14,714 nt of DNA from contig JAHENO010000264.1 of assembly GCA_018609945.1 (NCBI GenBank), positions 1 through 14,714 of the forward strand, given 5' to 3'. The DNA is from Haloarculaceae archaeon (GTDB lineage: Archaea; Halobacteriota; Halobacteria; Halobacteriales; Haloarculaceae). Positions within the stretch are counted from its first letter, which is position 1; the number at the start of each line of letters is the position of its first letter. The notes beneath the pieces were generated by a model that ran no database searches, was not told the origin of the DNA, and saw nothing but the letters and a program-made list of their open reading frames with translations. Shown in pieces: positions 11,439 through 14,714 of this stretch. Both the position numbers and the translations under genes were made by a program.

Positions 11439-12869
11439 TCAGTGGTGGTGGTCGTGGCCATCTCCAGGCCGGGAGAACCGCCCGGAGAAGGCGCGGTCGA
11501 CGACCTCCGAGAGCGCGGGGTGGATGTGGACGGCGTCGCGGATGTCGTGGACCGTTCCAGTACCTGATTTCATCGCGACGACGACCTCCTGGATCAGGTT
11601 CGAGGCCTCCGGGCCGAGGATGTGACAGCCCAGAATCTCGCCGTCGGGGGCGATGATGACCTTCACCATTCCCTCGGCGTGCATGGCGTCGCCCCGGGCG
11701 GTGTCCTCGTAGCGGTAGGTGTTCGTGGCGTACTCGCGGCCCGCCTCCTGCAACTCGCTTTCGGTCGCGCCGACGCCCGCCACCTCGGGCGAGGCGAAGA
11801 CGGCGAAGGGCATCGCCGTGTAATCGACCGGCTCCAGGTCGTCGCGGAGGATGTTGCGCGCCACGGTCCTGGCCTCGTGGTTGGCGTTGTGTTTCAGGAG
11901 GTACTCGCCGACGATGTCGCCCAGCGCCCACACCCCCTCGGCACTCGTCCGGAGATACTCGTCGGTCTCGACGAACCCCCGGTCGTCGGTTTCGACGCCC
12001 GCCGCCGCGACATCCAGGGTGTCCGTGTTCGGGACCCGGCCGGCAGCGACCAGCAGTTCGTCGCCGGTCACCGAGACGCCCTCTTCGTCGGGGTCGCCCT
12101 CGAAGGCCGGCGGATAGGGTCGCGTCTCGACGGTCACGTCCTCGCCCGACGCCGAGACTGCGGTCGCCTCGTGGCCCGCGTAAACGGTGAAGCGGTCGGC
12201 GTACCGCTCGGTGAACGCGCGGCCGATCTCCTCGTCGGCCTGGGGAAGCAGGTGGGGGCGGCGGCCGAGTATCGTCACCTCGCTGCCGAAGGTCCCGAAG
12301 AAGTGGCCGAGTTCGGCCGCGATGTAGCCGCCCCCGACGACGACGAGGTGGTCGGGTGGCGTCTCCAGGCGGAGTGCCTCCGTGCTCGTGAGGAAAGCGA
12401 CATCCCCGATGCCCTCGATGTCGGGGACGGCCGGGCGCGTTCCGGCGGCGATCAGGACTGTCTCGGCGCGGATCTGTTCGCCGTCGTGGTCACCGCCGGC
12501 GATCTCGACGGTCCGCTCGTCGACGAACCGCGCCTCACCCTCGTAGAGGTCGTGCCGGTCAGAGGAGCGCAGCCCGCGTCTGATCGAGTCGCTGTCCTCG
12601 CTCACGTCCGCGTTGACCTCCCTGACGATTTCGGCGAAGGACACGTCCTCGACCTCGACGTCGATGCCGAACTCGCCGGCGCGCTCGACGGTCTCCAGCA
12701 CGTCGGCGTGGTACAGCAGCATCTTCGAGGGGATACACCCACGGTTGAGGCAGGTGCCACCGAGCGGTCCTTTCTCGACGATTGCGACCGACCGGCCCTG
12801 GTTGACGACGGCGTTTGCGACGTCCAGTCCGGACCCGGTTCCGATGACCAGAAAGTCGTATGTCTCCAT
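11439..12869 (-). CDS. Pyridine nucleotide-disulfide oxidoreductase, probable bis-gamma-glutamylcystine reductase type
   Basis: A 476-residue FAD enzyme that uses NAD(P)H to reduce a disulfide. It has the FAD motif GTGSGLDVANA (10-20), the redox-active pair C40 and C45 in GGTCLNRGCIPSK, the NAD(P) motif VVGGGYIAAE (177-186), the FAD-contacting ALGDI (315-319), and the HPALSE active-site base region (H450, E455). The IGTGSG opening and the early sequence resemble mycothione reductase more than dihydrolipoyl dehydrogenase. In Halobacterium, a protein once annotated as mercuric reductase was shown to be bis-gamma-glutamylcystine reductase, which keeps gamma-glutamylcysteine, the main haloarchaeal thiol, reduced; this is the favoured role. 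Dihydrolipoyl dehydrogenase remains possible, since an E1 beta gene occurs at the left end, but the genes are 10 kb apart. There is no N-terminal HMA domain or C-terminal Cys pair as in MerA. The tail GDGHDHHH is histidine-rich. Its own TATA-like box is upstream. Confidence 0.9.
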   Translation of the reverse strand: METYDFLVIGTGSGLDVANAVVNQGRSVAIVEKGPLGGTCLNRGCIPSKMLLYHADVLETVERAGEFGIDVEVEDVSFAEIVREVNADVSEDSDSIRRGLRSSDRHDLYEGEARFVDERTVEIAGGDHDGEQIRAETVLIAAGTRPAVPDIEGIGDVAFLTSTEALRLETPPDHLVVVGGGYIAAELGHFFGTFGSEVTILGRRPHLLPQADEEIGRAFTERYADRFTVYAGHEATAVSASGEDVTVETRPYPPAFEGDPDEEGVSVTGDELLVAAGRVPNTDTLDVAAAGVETDDRGFVETDEYLRTSAEGVWALGDIVGEYLLKHNANHEARTVARNILRDDLEPVDYTAMPFAVFASPEVAGVGATESELQEAGREYATNTYRYEDTARGDAMHAEGMVKVIIAPDGEILGCHILGPEASNLIQEVVVAMKSGTGTVHDIRDAVHIHPALSEVVDRAFSGRFSRPGDGHDHHH

Positions 12870-12889
12870 ACGCGACCGTCGTCTGCGGG

Positions 12890-12898
12890 CCTAATGAA
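12890..12898 (-). promoter_or_regulatory. Candidate TATA box for the disulfide reductase gene
   Basis: The minus strand reads TTCATTAGG here, 21-29 bases before the ATG at 12869. It is the only AT-rich block in the 117-base gap behind the start. Confidence 0.4.
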
Positions 12899-12986
12899 CG
12901 CGGCGCGGTTTGGTATCGGTCTGGTCCGGGTCGGTCCGACCGGCGTGGCTGTATCGAACACGGACAGGTCGTGACCGGTGCGTGCG

Positions 12987-14429
12987 CTATCCGTGGTCGC
13001 TGCCGTCCCGGAAAAAGCGGCCGTGGAACCCGAAGGGTTCGGGGTGTGGCAGGAAGGCACGGGCGCGTTCTTCGAGCGTGGCTGCGTCGCACACGAGCAG
13101 CATGGACTGTTCGCGGTCGACGTCGAGTGCCGTCGCCAGCACCACGCCGTCGTCCTCGGCGTCGGCGTCCGGACGGCGGATCGGCATCGGTTCCTCGACG
13201 AACACCGACTGCGCGAGCCACTCTGTGGCCTCGCCGCGCTCGCAGTCGACCTTGGCGAGGCCGTTCGCACCCTTCCGGTCGGTCGTCTGGCAGTAGGCGT
13301 ACCGGTGGCGACGACCCCGGAACTCGCGGGGTACCCGCGGGAGTTCGATGCCGCCGGCGTACAGTCGTTCGCGCTCTACTGGCCCCCCGTGGCGGTCGAT
13401 CCGGTAGCGCACCAGGTGGCCGTCGGGCACCTCTGGAAAGCCCGCAACGTCGAGTTCGTCCAGCGACATCGCCTCGAGGATGTCCGCGTCCGGGAACTCG
13501 ACGAGGTTGAGAACCACCGCACCAGCCTCGTCGTAGGCGTTGATGTGGTGGAAGACGAACGTGGGGTCGGTGGTCACGTCCCGAACGCACTCGCCCGTCT
13601 CGCGGTCGAGGACGACGAGGCGGGTGCCGCGGTCGGGCGACCACTCCATGAGGTCGAATACGCCCTCGGTCCAGGGGACGAAGGCGCGCCAGGCGCGGAT
13701 ATCGAGTGGCGGCTCGGCGAGGACGACGTGGTCGCGGGTGACGCTGATGTCGTGGATGTAGCCGGGGCCGTGAGCGTCCAGCGAGGCGAGGCGCTGCCGT
13801 CGCCGCTCGCCGTCCGGGACGCGGTAGACGTGGATCTGTGGATTCATGCCGAACTGCATGGCGAAGCCGAACGTCTCCCCGCGGTGGGGGTCGCGGGCGA
13901 GGTGAGCCGACACTATGTGTTCGGTGAGGTCGTCCTCGAAGGAAAACGGCCCCCGCGTCTCCAGCGTCTGTGGGTCGAACGCGACGCGGTGGGGGGCCTC
14001 GGTCAGCGCGACGTACTCGTCACCCAGGCGGGCGACGTGGACGTTGGCGTTGTCGGTCGGCTGTGGACCGAGATTGCGGAGCCACGAGACGAACCGGCGC
14101 CAGCCCCGCGTGTCGGTGGCGAACTGGCCGCTCGCCCGCCCCGCCAGTGCGTCCTCGTAGGCGTCGGTGCGGAGAAACCGGTTCGTATACCGCATCTCTC
14201 CGTCCTCGAAGGCGTAGCGGCGGAGCATCGCCAGCCCGTCGAACCAGTGGGAGAGACGCTCGCCGCCGACCTCGAAGCGACCCGGACCGTTCCGGACGAG
14301 CGCGCCCGAGAGCCACGCCGGGATCGTCCCCTCGACGCGTGGCTCGTGGTCCCGGTACTCGCGTTCGACGGTCCGAAAGCCCGGTCCGAATGCGTCGGTC
14401 ACGACCCCGACTTGCCGGGGAACGAGCAT
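12987..14429 (-). CDS. Carotenoid cleavage oxygenase (RPE65/CCD family)
   Basis: A 480-residue iron(II) oxygenase of the family that cleaves double bases of the polyene chain of carotenoids or apocarotenoids into aldehydes or ketones such as retinal. The family seven-bladed propeller carries four histidine ligands, all visible: H176 (SAHLARDP), H226 (YIHDIS), H294 (FVFHHINA) and H469 (PFGFHGRF). The N-terminal PAWLSGALVRNGPGRFEVG (38-55) and HWFDGLAML (61-69) are also typical. Haloarchaea make C50 bacterioruberin and use beta-carotene-derived retinal for rhodopsins; their main beta-carotene dioxygenase is the unrelated membrane protein Brp/Blh, so this soluble enzyme may supply retinal in parallel or degrade another carotenoid. 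No carotenoid or rhodopsin gene is nearby. The ATG at 14427-14429 precedes a normal family N-terminus. No clear TATA box was seen upstream. Confidence 0.94.
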   Translation of the reverse strand: MLVPRQVGVVTDAFGPGFRTVEREYRDHEPRVEGTIPAWLSGALVRNGPGRFEVGGERLSHWFDGLAMLRRYAFEDGEMRYTNRFLRTDAYEDALAGRASGQFATDTRGWRRFVSWLRNLGPQPTDNANVHVARLGDEYVALTEAPHRVAFDPQTLETRGPFSFEDDLTEHIVSAHLARDPHRGETFGFAMQFGMNPQIHVYRVPDGERRRQRLASLDAHGPGYIHDISVTRDHVVLAEPPLDIRAWRAFVPWTEGVFDLMEWSPDRGTRLVVLDRETGECVRDVTTDPTFVFHHINAYDEAGAVVLNLVEFPDADILEAMSLDELDVAGFPEVPDGHLVRYRIDRHGGPVERERLYAGGIELPRVPREFRGRRHRYAYCQTTDRKGANGLAKVDCERGEATEWLAQSVFVEEPMPIRRPDADAEDDGVVLATALDVDREQSMLLVCDAATLEERARAFLPHPEPFGFHGRFFRDGSDHG

Positions 14430-14529
14430 GAATCCGGCGGGGAACTGTCCGCGTCACGGCCATCCGATCTGTCGGGGAGTTCCCTCGGCCACCGCCTCTC
14501 GGTCGTGTACCGACCCGACACGCCCGCGG

Positions 14530-14537
14530 GCTTATCC
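14530..14537 (+). promoter_or_regulatory. Candidate TATA box for the DsbA-like gene
   Basis: GCTTATCC lies 23-30 bases upstream of the ATG at 14560, in the 130-base gap between the divergent carotenoid oxygenase and DsbA-like genes. Confidence 0.45.
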
Positions 14538-14559
14538 CCGTCCGGCGCCAACGACGGGC

Positions 14560-14714
14560 ATGAGCGACACCCAATCTGTCGAGGAGATCACCGTCTACTC
14601 CGATTACGTCTGTCCGTTCTGTTACCTCGGGCGCGAATCGCTCGACCGGTACCAGGCGGATCGCGAGACGGAACTGCGCATCGACTGGCACCCCTTCGAT
14701 CTGCGCGCGGGCAA
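14560..14714 (+). CDS. DsbA/FrnE-family thiol-disulfide oxidoreductase, 3' truncated
   Basis: Only the first 51 codons are in the window. After MSDTQSVEEI comes the thioredoxin-fold start TVYSDYVCPFCYLG, with a CPFC motif (C18 and C21), then a helix and RIDWHPFDLR. This pattern, with no signal peptide before it, matches the cytoplasmic DsbA/FrnE family (polyketide-linked FrnE and 2-hydroxychromene-2-carboxylate isomerase relatives), which exchange disulfides in cytoplasmic substrates or isomerise glutathione-type adducts. The gene is divergent from the carotenoid oxygenase. The family is clear; the substrate and the rest of the domain lie outside the window. Confidence 0.88.
   Translation, partial: MSDTQSVEEITVYSDYVCPFCYLGRESLDRYQADRETELRIDWHPFDLRAG

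Noticed and set aside
11439..12869. Mercuric reductase
   Set aside because: No heavy-metal-associated N-terminal domain and no C-terminal vicinal Cys pair; the IGTGSG start resembles mycothione and bis-gamma-glutamylcystine reductases.
11622..12974. A 450-residue open frame on the plus strand opposite the disulfide reductase
   Set aside because: Antisense shadow; the intact CxxxxC and FAD/NAD motifs are on the minus strand.

Overview
The window looks like chromosomal DNA from a halophilic archaeon (class Halobacteria). Most of it is very GC-rich and encodes acidic, Asp/Glu-rich proteins. Most start codons sit about 22-35 bases downstream of a TATA-like box with no Shine-Dalgarno, as expected of leaderless haloarchaeal mRNAs. 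The tryptophanyl-tRNA synthetase is of archaeal type, and the flavin disulfide reductase resembles the one that maintains gamma-glutamylcysteine, the haloarchaeal thiol. I cannot name the genus.

Layout. 1-789 (+): 3' part of a 2-oxoacid dehydrogenase E1 beta subunit, with no E2 or E3 gene behind it. About 790-2820: a clearly lower-GC stretch with one gene on the minus strand. It encodes a Tat-exported protein of seven ~50-residue WExxYG repeats, probably a seven-bladed beta-propeller, followed by a low-complexity linker and three C-terminal membrane segments. 2883-4426 (-): a VOC metalloprotein and a D-2-hydroxyacid dehydrogenase. 4518-4865 (+): a small unknown acidic protein, divergent from the dehydrogenase. 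4914-7424 (-): trpS followed with zero spacing by a PhzF-family gene. 7425-7781: a 357-base spacer with two hairpins and the promoter of a small winged-helix regulator (7782-8048, +). 8045-9388 (-): a glutamine-synthetase-family ligase whose stop codon interlocks with that of the regulator. 9640-10956 (+): a fusion of a Nudix hydrolase and an eIF2B/ribose-1,5-bisphosphate-isomerase-like domain. 10979-12869 (-): a DsrE-family protein and a pyridine-nucleotide disulfide oxidoreductase of the mycothione/bis-gamma-glutamylcystine reductase type. 12987-14429 (-): a carotenoid cleavage oxygenase. 14560-end (+): the start of a DsbA/FrnE-type thiol oxidoreductase.

How the genes fit together. Most are single transcription units with their own TATA-like box; the clear co-transcribed pair is trpS-phzF. 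The right end carries a loose redox/thiol theme (disulfide reductase, CxxC DsrE protein, CPFC DsbA-like protein). The two most unusual items are the Nudix-eIF2B-like fusion, which could be a two-step pentose-bisphosphate enzyme or a nucleotide sensor, and the low-GC propeller gene, which shows a recent internal blade duplication. No tRNA, rRNA, CRISPR array, transposase or phage gene was recognised.
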